Below, piece by piece: positions 1 to 7,488 of a stretch of 31,052 bases of DNA. Made by a program: the position numbers and the translations under genes. Where the stretch lies: positions 1-31,052 of the forward strand of contig BNVH01000043.1 of NCBI GenBank assembly GCA_025997955.1. Reading direction: 5' to 3'. Under the pieces are notes generated by a model. That model was not told the origin of the DNA. It ran no database searches and worked only from the letters and a program-made list of their open reading frames with translations. Within the stretch, counting starts at the first letter, position 1. Every line of letters begins with the position of its first letter. The stretch comes from Synergistales bacterium. Its GTDB lineage: Bacteria > Synergistota > Synergistia > Synergistales > Aminobacteriaceae.

Positions 1-92
1 GGGGGGGGGTGGGGGTCGGGTTGGTGGTAGTGGTGTGGGGGGGTTGTGTGTTGTGTGGGGGTGGGGGGGGGTGGGGGGGGGGGGGGGGGGGG
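1..92. other. G/T-only low-complexity contig end, probable artefact
   Basis: The first 92 bases are almost all G with scattered T and a single C and A; runs of G exceed ten bases. Ordinary sequence begins abruptly at about base 93. Such a composition is unlike anything else in the window and resembles low-signal poly-G read ends assembled into a contig terminus. A true G-rich repeat is possible but less likely. Confidence 0.75.
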
Positions 93-332
93 AGAGAGAA
101 AAAGTGACGACAGGGAAAAATATCAAGAACGCACCCGAGTTAAACAGCAAGCAAATAACCTCCAAACATTTAAAAGTCTCTATAGGTGAAAATATATACT
201 CTTTGTAATTCAATGTCAACCCTCTGATGGAACCCTCAATCCGCAGCCAAAAACACATAACACCCCTCTGGACTGTTCCAACAGTGGATAGGTGGTTGTT
301 TTCACGTACAGCGACATAGCTGGATTATCGTA
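93..332. other. Leading stretch with no recognisable gene
   Basis: AT-richer sequence between the G-rich end and the first terminator. Short open frames exist on both strands, but none has a ribosome site or a recognisable protein. The terminator that follows suggests that a plus-strand transcript once ended here, so this may be the 3' end of a gene cut off by the contig edge. Confidence 0.3.
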
Positions 333-366
333 GAAACGACTGTCCTTGGTTGGTCGTTCTTTTTTA
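333..366 (+). terminator. Possible rho-independent terminator
   Basis: AACGAC (335-340) pairs with GTCGTT (353-358) around a 12-base loop and is followed by C and then a T run. The stem is short, so the call is moderate. It would separate the methyltransferase promoter from whatever lies to the left. Confidence 0.4.
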
Positions 367-416
367 TGCGTTTGCCCTGGGGGTAAAACCCAGGAACGGG
401 TATTCGTTTCAGGTAA

Positions 417-425
417 TGCTATAAT
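417..425 (+). promoter_or_regulatory. Extended -10 promoter of the methyltransferase gene
   Basis: TGCTATAAT is a perfect extended -10 element (TGn plus TATAAT at 420-425), 22 bases before the methyltransferase start. No good -35 box is visible, which is usual for extended -10 promoters. A small CCTGGG/CCCAGG hairpin (376-394) lies just upstream and could be an operator, but this is only inferred. Confidence 0.5.
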
Positions 426-447
426 TGGACAAGGGAGGTGAGTGGAG

Positions 448-1401
448 ATGGAGAATCTCTCTGTCATAGGCATTGTTACGCACGACAAGGGGCAATCAAA
501 AGAACAGCGCATGGAACGTAATGCCGTGCCGCGATTCCAATATGGCAAATCTATTTTTTATAATGGGGATTGTTTTGATTGGCTTCAAAGACAATCACCC
601 AACAGTATTCATGCCGTCGTGACAGACCCTCCCTATGGGCTCTTTGAATATTCCGACGAGCAACAACAAAAATTGAGGCGTGGAAAAGGGGGCGTGTGGC
701 GTATTCCTCCGTCTTTTGATGGATGTAAGCGTTCTCCGTTGCCGCGATTTACGACTTTGACACAAACACAGATTGACGGAGTTAAAATTTTTTTCAGGAA
801 ATGGGGAGAACTTCTTTTACCTGTTCTGACCCCTGGCGCTCATGTTATCGTAGCGTCCAACCCATTATTGTCGCATTTGCTTTCCTGTGCCCTCGACGAC
901 GCCGGATTGGAAAGACGAGGTGAGATAATTCGCTTGACAATGACAATGCGGGGAGGAGACCGCCCAAAAGGGGCGCATGAGGAGTTTCCGGAAGTGAGTG
1001 TTATGCCCCGTTCCATGTGGGAGCCTTGGGTTGTTTTCAGAAAACCAATTGAGGGTACCGTCAAAGACAATTTGAGAAAATGGAAAACCGGGGCTTTTCG
1101 CAGACCGGACAAAGAACATCCGTTTGGCGATGTTATTAAATCCGCTCCTACACGTAGCGCGGAACGAGAGCTTGCGCCACATCCAAGCCTGAAGCCGCAA
1201 GCCTTTCTTCGTAGTATAGTCAGGGCTGTTTTGCCGCTTGGAGAGGGCGTTGTGTTAGATACTTTTGCCGGATCTGGCTCGACATTGGCAGCAGCTGAAG
1301 CTGTGGGATACTATGGTATCGGCGTAGAAAAAGACTCTGAATATTTCAATATGGCTCGTTTTGCCCTGCCAAAGCTTGCCGGTTATAAAATTGAGGGTTG
1401 A
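448..1401 (+). CDS. Type II DNA methyltransferase (beta-class amino-methylase)
   Basis: This is an S-adenosylmethionine-dependent DNA amino-methyltransferase of about 317 residues. The catalytic motif TDPPYG (motif IV) comes near the N-terminus. The SAM-binding motif LDTFAGSGST (motif I) comes near the C-terminus, preceded by HPSLKPQ (motif X-like). This order is the circularly permuted beta class, which makes N6-methyladenine or N4-methylcytosine. The start is ATG 448, nine bases after GGGAGG; a GTG at 442 in the same frame lies inside the Shine-Dalgarno site. It converges on the endonuclease gene and their 3' ends overlap by 19 bases. The target sequence cannot be read from the protein. It probably protects host DNA from the adjacent endonuclease. 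Confidence 0.9.
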   Translation: MENLSVIGIVTHDKGQSKEQRMERNAVPRFQYGKSIFYNGDCFDWLQRQSPNSIHAVVTDPPYGLFEYSDEQQQKLRRGKGGVWRIPPSFDGCKRSPLPRFTTLTQTQIDGVKIFFRKWGELLLPVLTPGAHVIVASNPLLSHLLSCALDDAGLERRGEIIRLTMTMRGGDRPKGAHEEFPEVSVMPRSMWEPWVVFRKPIEGTVKDNLRKWKTGAFRRPDKEHPFGDVIKSAPTRSAERELAPHPSLKPQAFLRSIVRAVLPLGEGVVLDTFAGSGSTLAAAEAVGYYGIGVEKDSEYFNMARFALPKLAGYKIEG

Positions 1402-2000
1402 TTTAAGCGATATATCCAGTTTTCACGCAGTTTTTGAATACCTTCTTTATGAAGCGTAGCGGTGCGTGTACCAAGCTCACCGCGCAGGTTTTTGCGAAAA
1501 TCAAGGATAGTGACGCGTCCTAAGTAGACTTCAGTGAAACGCATCGGCTTACGTTTTGAAATAGGTTCTGAACGGTTGTCAACGATATAGACAAACACAC
1601 ACATCCACTGGTCTCGCGCTCCATGCGTATCGACAGCGCCTCCGCTTTTGCGGGTAGTTTTGATTTCGACCCCCTCCTCTCCGGCCTTGATTGAGTTGTC
1701 GGAATATAATCCTTGCGGAATTAAATCAGGGTGTCCGTTGAAATAGCGGTTTTCCACAAGAACGCGAGAATGGTTGGCGAGGCTTGCGGTCAACATATCA
1801 GACAAGACGCCTGACATAATAGCGGGGCGTAACATATCGTCTAATCTTTGCAGATTTTTTTGAAGAAGGATATGATTAACGTCATTGAAAAAATCATAAA
1901 CGTCTCGTATAGCCATGTAAAAATCTTCGAGCCGCAATTCATAAGGCAATACAGCTTTCTCATTAAAATCATTCATGAAGATTTCGTTTTTGTCGTCCAT
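1383..2000 (-). CDS. Predicted type II restriction endonuclease, PD-(D/E)XK fold
   Basis: A 205-residue protein paired with the methyltransferase. The stretch GHPDLIPQG followed by EEGVEIKTTRKSGG supplies the P-D ... E-x-K residues of a PD-(D/E)XK nuclease active site, with a helical N-terminal half. The size suits a simple homodimeric type II enzyme. The start is ATG at 2000, preceded by AAGAAGGG. It is convergent with the methylase gene, so each gene can be controlled separately and antisense reading at the 3' ends is possible. I do not recognise the specificity subfamily. The endonuclease role rests on the motif and the neighbour; no family name is certain. Confidence 0.75.
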   Translation of the reverse strand: MDDKNEIFMNDFNEKAVLPYELRLEDFYMAIRDVYDFFNDVNHILLQKNLQRLDDMLRPAIMSGVLSDMLTASLANHSRVLVENRYFNGHPDLIPQGLYSDNSIKAGEEGVEIKTTRKSGGAVDTHGARDQWMCVFVYIVDNRSEPISKRKPMRFTEVYLGRVTILDFRKNLRGELGTRTATLHKEGIQKLRENWIYRLNQPSIL

Positions 2001-2026
2001 TTTGGCCCTTCTTGATAAAAATTTGC

Positions 2027-2069
2027 ATAAAACCCACCTGATTTAGCTTAAATTTTAGGTGGGTTTTAT
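2027..2069 (-). terminator. Terminator of the ilvD-dehydrogenase-lactonase operon
   Basis: A perfect 13-base inverted repeat, ATAAAACCCACCT (2027-2039) and AGGTGGGTTTTAT (2057-2069), with a 17-base loop. Read on the minus strand the stem ends in TTTTAT, followed by AT-rich sequence. It lies after the lactonase gene and just before the endonuclease gene, so it should keep operon transcripts from running into the endonuclease. Confidence 0.7.
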
Positions 2070-2073
2070 CAAT

Positions 2074-2163
2074 TTAAATGGCCTTCAGAATATCCAACAA
2101 ATTGGCGACGGTTCCGAAGACCGGCGCCCACTCTATTTCGTAGCCGGATTTTGGAATCGGTCG
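2074..2163 (-). pseudogene. Possible 3' remnant of a lost gene
   Basis: Directly after the lactonase stop, in the same frame, 29 sense codons run to a second stop at 2074-2076. They read as protein-like sequence containing GYEIEWAPVFGTVANLLDIL. There is no start codon or ribosome site. It could be the tail of a fourth operon gene, for example a transporter, removed by a deletion that joined it to the lactonase stop. It could also be plain untranslated sequence, since ninety bases are too few to decide. Confidence 0.3.
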
Positions 2164-3237
2164 TTATTTTTTTGCGAAGACGGACTTCGCAAAGTTGTAG
2201 TTCTCGCTGCCGTCCGGATAGCGGAAACGCTTCTTGTCCTTGTCCTTCGGGAAGTCGAACCTTCCGCCGCAGCGCATTATCATCGTCTTTATCTCAGGCG
2301 TGTTCTCGGCGACTATGCGCTCGAACTGGTTTACGAGCAACTCTGGGTCGCCGGCTGTGTTGGCCCAGTTGTCGTAGTGGTCGGGAATAAGGAGCTTCGC
2401 GCCGAGCACCTGACCCACGCGCGCGCAGTCGTAGGGCGGCATCTTGTCCGTAGCGCCCGGCGCGTTGGAGCCCATGTCAAATATCGCCACGTCGATTTGG
2501 TTCTTGTACTTCTCCCTGATGGAGATGTAGCCGTCGTGATACCACGTGTCGCCCATGAAAAGAATGTTGCCGGCGGACGTCTTGAAGAGGTAGCAGCAAG
2601 CCGCTTCCTCAAAGGGAAGGTTCACGTCGCCCTCGCCGGTTTTGATGGCGGTCTGGTCGTAGCAAATGAGGAAGTCGACCTCGGCGCCTTTGACCTTGAC
2701 GGACTCGCCCACTTTTGCCGTCACGATGCGGTCGTCTGGCACCTCGAAGCCCTTGAGCTTCTTGACCGCGACTGGCGGGGCGTAGAAGGGGGCTTTCGTC
2801 GTCTGAAGCGCGGCCTTTACCGCGTAGAGGTCGCAGTGATCTTGATGCGCGTGAGTGCAAAACACACCGTCGAGCTGGTTGAACTTCCAGGGGTCGATGA
2901 CGTGCGGATTGAGGCGAATCCAGTTGATGGAGTCCGCTCCCGACTGTTTACAGACGCCGCAATAGTAAAGGGAGGTGTACATGGACGGGCCGCAGTACTG
3001 GTCGATAAAGAATATCCCGCCCTCGTCGGTCTTGAGTATCCAAGAAGGGCCGCCGCACCACCAGAGGCTCACTTCGCCCTTAGGAACCTTGCGCTCCTCG
3101 ATTTGCTGGTTGAGAAGCGTCCCCCACTCCGGGAAGCTGTCCCTCAGCCACTGATCCCTGTCCATCGGATGGTTCTGATTGACGTAGTCTCCCGCTATTA
3201 TCCCTCTGCCGTCGCTCTTGACTATTTCCTGAGCCAT
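2164..3237 (-). CDS. UlaG-like metallo-beta-lactamase-fold lactonase
   Basis: A 357-residue member of the UlaG (L-ascorbate-6-phosphate lactonase) branch of the metallo-beta-lactamase fold. UlaG-like landmarks run in order: FPEWGTLLNQQIEE near the N-terminus, the metal motif THAHQDHCD, LLICYDQTA-type core, FMGDTWYHDGY carrying a metal-binding Asp, ATDKMPPYD, LIPDHYDNW and GGRFDFPKDKD near the end. The best start is ATG 3237; GTG 3249 and ATG 3246 overlap the Shine-Dalgarno AAAGGAG too closely. It is the last intact gene of a run with a dehydrogenase and an IlvD-family dehydratase, which suggests opening of a sugar-acid lactone. No ascorbate PTS genes are nearby, so the exact substrate is open. 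Confidence 0.8.
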   Translation of the reverse strand: MAQEIVKSDGRGIIAGDYVNQNHPMDRDQWLRDSFPEWGTLLNQQIEERKVPKGEVSLWWCGGPSWILKTDEGGIFFIDQYCGPSMYTSLYYCGVCKQSGADSINWIRLNPHVIDPWKFNQLDGVFCTHAHQDHCDLYAVKAALQTTKAPFYAPPVAVKKLKGFEVPDDRIVTAKVGESVKVKGAEVDFLICYDQTAIKTGEGDVNLPFEEAACCYLFKTSAGNILFMGDTWYHDGYISIREKYKNQIDVAIFDMGSNAPGATDKMPPYDCARVGQVLGAKLLIPDHYDNWANTAGDPELLVNQFERIVAENTPEIKTMIMRCGGRFDFPKDKDKKRFRYPDGSENYNFAKSVFAKK

Positions 3238-3307
3238 ATTTTTCATCACTCCTTTTTAATTATGCCGAGAAATAGATATTTCCCGGTTTGAACTCATAGT
3301 TTAAATT

Positions 3308-4258
3308 CTAAAGGTCTCCGTAAAGGCACTTTGCCACTTTCAGGAAATCCTTGTCCCTCTTTTCGATGGCGCGCTCGGCGCCGTTGTTTGCGTAGTCATA
3401 AAAGCCCTTGCCGCTCTTAGTTCCGTAAGCTCCCTCACGGTAGAGCTTGGCCAATGGCTCCAATACGTCTTTGGCGTCGCTTAGATCGGCGAGAAGATAG
3501 CTTCCCACGCGGAAAAACGTGTCGAGTCCGCCGAGGTCCACGGTCTCGAAGGGGCCAATGCAGGCGTAGCGCATACCGAGGCCGTATTTCATCACGTCGT
3601 CCACGTCGCTGACAGAAGCGTATCCCTTTTCGACGATATGGAGCGCCTCGCGCAAAACGGCGTACTGAAGGCGGTTCAGAAGAAATCCCTGCGGGTCGCC
3701 GTGGACTACAACCGGATGTTTGTGGACGGACAACGCCACATCGTAAACAACTTTAACCGTCTCCTCGGCGGTCTTTTCTCCGCCTATGACCTCCACGAGC
3801 GGCACGATGTGAGGCGGGTTGACCCAGTGCATACCGCAGAACCTTTCCGGCTTGCGCACAGCCGTGGATATCTCGGTGATGGACAACCCCGACGTATTTG
3901 TCGTGAGTACGGCGTCGTCCCTTGAGAGGCCGGACATCTCGCGCCAGAAGTCGAGCTTGACTTGCATATTTTCAACTATAGCCTCTATAACAAAATCGGC
4001 CGAGCGAAAAATATCTTTCTTTAAGGTGTAAGAGATTCGGGATACCGTCTCGCTGGAGAGGCTCTCGCTCACCTCGCCTTGATCTAAGAGCGCGCGCTGG
4101 TTTATGGCGACGAGGTTTTTGCCCTTTTCGACGCTCTCAGGAGCTATGTCATAGAGCGTCACCAAGTAGCCAAACCGCGCGAAAATCTGGGCCATAGAAG
4201 CCCCCATAATCCCCGCGCCCGCTATGACTATCTTTTTGATGTCAGACGTTTTTAGCAT
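3308..4258 (-). CDS. 3-hydroxyacyl-CoA dehydrogenase family NAD-dependent dehydrogenase (gulonate/carnitine-type)
   Basis: A 316-residue two-domain NAD(P)-dependent hydroxyacid dehydrogenase. The Rossmann motif is GAGIMG at about residues 14-19. The catalytic-His segment reads MHWVNPPHIVPLVEVIGG, and the C-terminal domain contains GPFETVDLGGLDTF and KSGKGFYDY. In hydroxybutyryl-CoA dehydrogenases, such as the one at 29188-30036, the same place reads HFFNPVPVMKLLEI. The NPP..VPLVEV form is typical of lambda-crystallin/L-gulonate 3-dehydrogenase and carnitine dehydrogenase, whose substrates are free acids. Start ATG 4258 follows AAGGAG, 14 bases after the dehydratase stop. I infer oxidation of a free 3-hydroxy acid, although an acyl-CoA substrate remains possible. 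Confidence 0.75.
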   Translation of the reverse strand: MLKTSDIKKIVIAGAGIMGASMAQIFARFGYLVTLYDIAPESVEKGKNLVAINQRALLDQGEVSESLSSETVSRISYTLKKDIFRSADFVIEAIVENMQVKLDFWREMSGLSRDDAVLTTNTSGLSITEISTAVRKPERFCGMHWVNPPHIVPLVEVIGGEKTAEETVKVVYDVALSVHKHPVVVHGDPQGFLLNRLQYAVLREALHIVEKGYASVSDVDDVMKYGLGMRYACIGPFETVDLGGLDTFFRVGSYLLADLSDAKDVLEPLAKLYREGAYGTKSGKGFYDYANNGAERAIEKRDKDFLKVAKCLYGDL

Positions 4259-4272
4259 TTGATATTATCTCC

Positions 4273-5949
4273 TTATAGAATAGCCGCGCCCTTATCCGCT
4301 GAGGCCGCGAGGCGCGCGTAAACGCGCAGGTATCCTCTTGGAATTTCCTTTTGCGGTAAAGTCCAGCGCTCTTTACGTTTAGCGAGTTCTTCCTCGCTTA
4401 CGGCCAATGTTATCCTCCCCGCCGGGACGTCTATCTCTATTCGGTCGCCGTCTTGAATCAGCGCTATGGGGCCGCCCTCCGCGGCCTCAGGAGAGATATG
4501 TCCGACGAAACAGCCGTTGTTGGTCCCGGAGAAGCGTCCGTCCGTGACAAGCGCCGTGCTCTCGTTCAGTCCGCGCCCGTAGAGGTATTTCATGGCCTTG
4601 TACATCTCCCTCATACCCGGTCCGCCTTTGGGGCCCTCGTAGCGAATGACGACGACGTTGCCCGCCTCGATTTTGCCGGCCAATATAGCCGCGTTGGCGT
4701 CCTCTTCACAGTCAAACACTTTAGCGCTCCCCGAAAATACTCTGAGGTGCAAAGCGAACGCGCCGGGCTTGGTTATACCGGTGTCGGGCGCCAAATTGCC
4801 CTTGAGCACAGCAATGCCGCCGGTGGGGTTGAAGGGTGCGTCTTTTGTCTTTATCACCTCCGCGTTGGGCTCGTGGAGGAAACGGTATTTTTTGAGGTTG
4901 TCGCCCAAGGTCTCTCCAGTGCAGGTCAGGACGGACCTGTCGATAATATCGCCCAAAGCCAACATGACTCTGGGGATTCCCCCCGCTCTGTGGAAGTCCT
5001 CCATGTCCCACTTGGCCGACGGGTTCACTTTAGCTATCTGAGGCGTTTTTGCGCCAAGCGCCGCGAACTCCTCGACTACGTTCATATCAAGCTCGGCCTC
5101 GTAGGCTATGGCGCTTAGGTGGAGGACGGTGTTGGTTGAGGCGCTTATCGCCTGCACTACCTTTATGGCATTGCGGATAGCCTCAGGCGTGACTATCGCG
5201 CGGGGGCGCAAGTCGCGCTCTACGAGGGAGCAGATTTTTTGGCCAGTTTCGTAGGCAATGTGCCTGCGCTCCGCCCAGACCGCCGGTACAAGCGCGCTGC
5301 CCGTGAGGCTCATGCCAAGGGCTTCCGTCACGCAGCCCATAGAGTTGGCCGTGCCCAAAAAGGCGCATGACCCGCAGCTGGGGCCTGTTACGTCTTCAAG
5401 TCTCAGGACTGTCTCTTCGTCCACGCGTCCGGCTTTTAACATGCCCATCGCCTCGTCGTTGGAAGTGGTGTCCGTTTTGCGCCCGTCAAAAACGTCGCCG
5501 CCGAGCATAGGGCCTCCGTTCAGAACGATGCAGGGAATATCAAGCCGCACAGCGGCCATAATCAGCGCCGGCACAATTTTGTCGCAAGAGCCGAGGAGTA
5601 CGAGCCCGTCGAGCTTATGGGCCTGAGCTTCGATTTCGACTGAATTGCAGATTATTTCCCGTGAGGGGAGGATGTACTTCATTCCGTCGTGTCCTTGGGC
5701 TATACCGTCACAGGCGGATATGATGCCGAACTCCACCGCTGTTCCGCCCGCGCTGTAGATTCCCCTCTCGACGAAGCGGGCGAGCTCCCTGAGGTTTGAG
5801 TGTCCCGGTACGAGTGTGCTCCAAGAATTAGCTATTCCGATCAAAGGACGGCCGTTCAGCTCACCGTCGGAATAACCCATGGATTTGAACAAAGAACGCA
5901 TCATGCCGTTCTCTATTTTGCGCAGGTTCGCAGAACTGCGTAGTTCCAT
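4273..5949 (-). CDS. ilvD: IlvD/Edd-family dehydratase (dihydroxy-acid dehydratase or sugar-acid dehydratase)
   Basis: A 558-residue iron-sulfur dehydratase that removes water from a 2,3-dihydroxy acid to give a 2-keto acid. Cys122 in GSCDK and Cys195 in GPSCGSC match the cluster ligands of the E. coli enzyme. The first-ligand position has VPGH with no Cys, as in the oxygen-sensitive [4Fe-4S] class. Later landmarks are ASTNTVLHL, MEDFHRAGG, VVVIRYEGPKGGPGM, ALVTDGRFSG and GHISPEAAEGGPI. Its classical role is the third step of valine/isoleucine synthesis. Here there are no ilvBNC genes; it leads an operon with a gulonate-type dehydrogenase and an UlaG-like lactonase. A role in sugar-acid breakdown is therefore equally plausible. 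The symbol describes the family only. Confidence 0.85.
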   Translation of the reverse strand: MELRSSANLRKIENGMMRSLFKSMGYSDGELNGRPLIGIANSWSTLVPGHSNLRELARFVERGIYSAGGTAVEFGIISACDGIAQGHDGMKYILPSREIICNSVEIEAQAHKLDGLVLLGSCDKIVPALIMAAVRLDIPCIVLNGGPMLGGDVFDGRKTDTTSNDEAMGMLKAGRVDEETVLRLEDVTGPSCGSCAFLGTANSMGCVTEALGMSLTGSALVPAVWAERRHIAYETGQKICSLVERDLRPRAIVTPEAIRNAIKVVQAISASTNTVLHLSAIAYEAELDMNVVEEFAALGAKTPQIAKVNPSAKWDMEDFHRAGGIPRVMLALGDIIDRSVLTCTGETLGDNLKKYRFLHEPNAEVIKTKDAPFNPTGGIAVLKGNLAPDTGITKPGAFALHLRVFSGSAKVFDCEEDANAAILAGKIEAGNVVVIRYEGPKGGPGMREMYKAMKYLYGRGLNESTALVTDGRFSGTNNGCFVGHISPEAAEGGPIALIQDGDRIEIDVPAGRITLAVSEEELAKRKERWTLPQKEIPRGYLRVYARLAASADKGAAIL

Positions 5950-6026
5950 TACGATCCCACCGATCCTTTCAGCGTACTAATTCATACCAACAACTTATGA
6001 ATCCTCCGCATGGTATAACCCAAGCC

Positions 6027-6963
6027 TCATACGAGGCAGGGTAAAGCTGAATCTCGCAAAGCTCGCAGAAGTATCCCACGAGCGCCGTTGTAGTCCCGGT
6101 CTACAACTATGTTGCCGTCTTTGATAAACTTAGAGCCGCCTATGTTTTTGATTACGCCGCTCCAGGAACAGGTTTTTGAGGTATAGGCTTCGTTTGTGTT
6201 AATGACTTGCTTTCCATATTCCGACGCTTTGAACTTCAAAAATTCCTGAAATCTGTAGTGAGCGAACGTCAGCATTGACCTGACTGATTTGGTTCTAATC
6301 TTACGATAGCCACGCTTTGACATCTGGCTTGTCTCAAATTTGGGTATAAAAATAACCGTCGAAGTTTTTAACAAAGAACAGCGCGGCTTTATGATGCAAC
6401 TCATCAATCAGGTCACGAATCTTCCAGCGCATACGTTCGGCTGCTTTCTTCATTTTGTGACGCTGTTTATGCGCTGCTTTAGACATACGAGAGATGAGGT
6501 CGTCTAAATAATAACAAAGTCTTTGTATCCTCGAAAAATCGCCTGTTCCAATTTTGCCGCAAGACTCGGAACTGTAGAAAGTTGCGAATGTACGAACACC
6601 GGGATCAATAGCAACTGTACGGCCTTGGTTTTCGGCTTTTGCGTCAGTCGCTATAGGTACACTGACAAACCATCTGTTATTCCACAAAGTTAAACGGCAG
6701 TCGCCACGTGGCGCTGGAATAGGCTCATAAGTCTTGATGTCCCCTAACAAAGTGTAATACACACCGTGAGCAGGATTTATAGCTGATTTAGGAATAAAAA
6801 TAGTCTGCTTCCTGTCATGGCGTGTGCGGAATGAAGCATCCTGCCATTGATGTGACAACTTAAACTTATGTTTGCACAACTGAGGGCCTCGGCAATAAGT
6901 AGTCGGATATATCGACTCTACGATGTCCCCCTTTTGTCCGTATACTATAGATTTTGCCATCAT
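6027..6963 (-). pseudogene. tnpB: tnpB (RNA-guided nuclease of IS605-type elements), frameshifted and N-terminally short
   Basis: Two overlapping frames give one TnpB-like protein. The first, from ATG 6963 after AAGGAGGTG, runs to LFFVKNFD and contains AIDPGVRTFATFYS with RuvC Asp I. The second resumes at VIFIPKFETSQM with the RuvC-II Glu and ends with VVDRDYNGARGI, carrying Asp III. One extra G near 6355 breaks the frame. The usual zinc finger (CxxCG ... CxxC) is reduced to TSKTCSWSG with no second pair. The joined product would be about 310 residues, shorter than typical TnpB of roughly 370-400, because the N-terminal part is missing. It is related to the DRDxNGARN subgroup of TnpB proteins. 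Likely inactive. Confidence 0.8.
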
Positions 6964-7037
6964 CAGCCCACCTCCTTATTGTTCCGATGCTCAATCCGCT
7001 CGCTTTTCGCCGCTTGATAGATCGTGTATAGTTTCAT
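6963..7037 (-). CDS. 24-codon leader ORF coupled to tnpB by TGATG
   Basis: ATG at 7037 opens a 24-codon frame (MKLYTIYQAAKSERIEHRN...) whose TGA overlaps the tnpB ATG by one base in TGATG. The tnpB Shine-Dalgarno AAGGAGGTG lies within its last codons. This is the arrangement of translational coupling. The peptide is not recognised. It may be the stub of an upstream gene or a chance frame, but the exact junction makes translation plausible. Confidence 0.35.
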   Translation of the reverse strand: MKLYTIYQAAKSERIEHRNNKEVG

Positions 7038-7168
7038 GGTGATATTTTAACATAAAAATGGTAGTTATTAAATGATATTGTATATGTATTAATATTTAAT
7101 TTAATACTATGTTGTTACCTCTAAAGTTGTAAAGGATTATTTGACCCATTATCTGAATGAACGGTCTA

Positions 7169-7197
7169 AATATAGCCATATCAAATAAAAAAGTCAA
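7169..7197 (-). promoter_or_regulatory. Sigma70-type promoter reading toward tnpB
   Basis: On the minus strand TTGACT (7192-7197) is separated by 17 bases from TATATT (7169-7174). Both boxes are close to consensus with ideal spacing. It lies between the tnpA stub and tnpB and would give a leader of about 125 bases before the 24-codon ORF. Confidence 0.6.
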
Positions 7198-7249
7198 GTT
7201 TTATTCGTTATGCGTCACGGTCGTTTCATGAATCCTTGGATATACACCT

Positions 7250-7348
7250 TCACCAGTTCTTCATAACTTTACGGCGATATTTCGGAATCCATACTATATG
7301 GTACTTGCAATCCCACGTACTATGACTTAAACTTTTCTCGTTGTTCAC
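7250..7348 (-). pseudogene. tnpA: tnpA (IS200-type Y1 transposase) N-terminal stub
   Basis: GTG at 7348 after AAGGAG starts a 32-codon frame containing SHSTWDCKYHIVWIPKYRRK. This is the conserved N-terminal beta strand of IS200/IS605 TnpA proteins (family form: Y-x-IKYHLVWVPKYR). A stop follows at 7250-7252. The HUH pair and the catalytic Tyr normally found over about 150 residues are absent from all frames before the tnpB promoter. The transposase is therefore truncated and cannot act by itself. Confidence 0.75.
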
Positions 7349-7488
7349 GGGAATTCTCCTTTTCTGAAAACTTTGAGCGGTTCTTAGATTAAGGATCATT
7401 CCCGTTTTTTCCGGCAAATTATCAAACTTTAGGAGTCATCCGGCAGAGCCGGGGGTTTACCAATTTAATTAAGTCTGGAGTGATGTAT

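Larger units (their letters stand above)
6024..7452 (-). mobile_element. Decayed IS200/IS605-family element (tnpA stub plus frameshifted tnpB)
   Basis: On the minus strand a short tnpA remnant is followed by a tnpB pseudogene. Small palindromes lie at both edges, as expected for the subterminal hairpins of this family: CCGGC-AGA-GCCGG at 7440-7452 on the tnpA side and GCCTC-ATAC-GAGGC at 6024-6037 on the tnpB side. The second hairpin includes the tnpB stop codon. The exact cleavage ends cannot be fixed without other copies. The element sits between the divergent dehydratase and CoA-transferase genes and may separate or supply promoters there. Confidence 0.65.

Noticed and set aside
216..548. 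110-codon minus-strand frame near the left end
   Set aside because: It crosses the methyltransferase promoter and start, has no ribosome site and no recognisable domain.
2059..3291. Long plus-strand open frame of 410 codons opposite the lactonase gene
   Set aside because: It lies antisense to a gene with clear UlaG motifs, has no recognisable domain, and reflects the codon bias of the real gene.
3308..4258. Second copy of hydroxybutyryl-CoA dehydrogenase
   Set aside because: The catalytic segment reads NPP..VPLVEV, unlike Hbd's NPVPVMKLLEI, and the neighbours are not butyrate genes.
4453..5118. 221-codon plus-strand frame opposite ilvD
   Set aside because: It is a shadow of the dehydratase; there is no domain and no ribosome site that would make it preferable.
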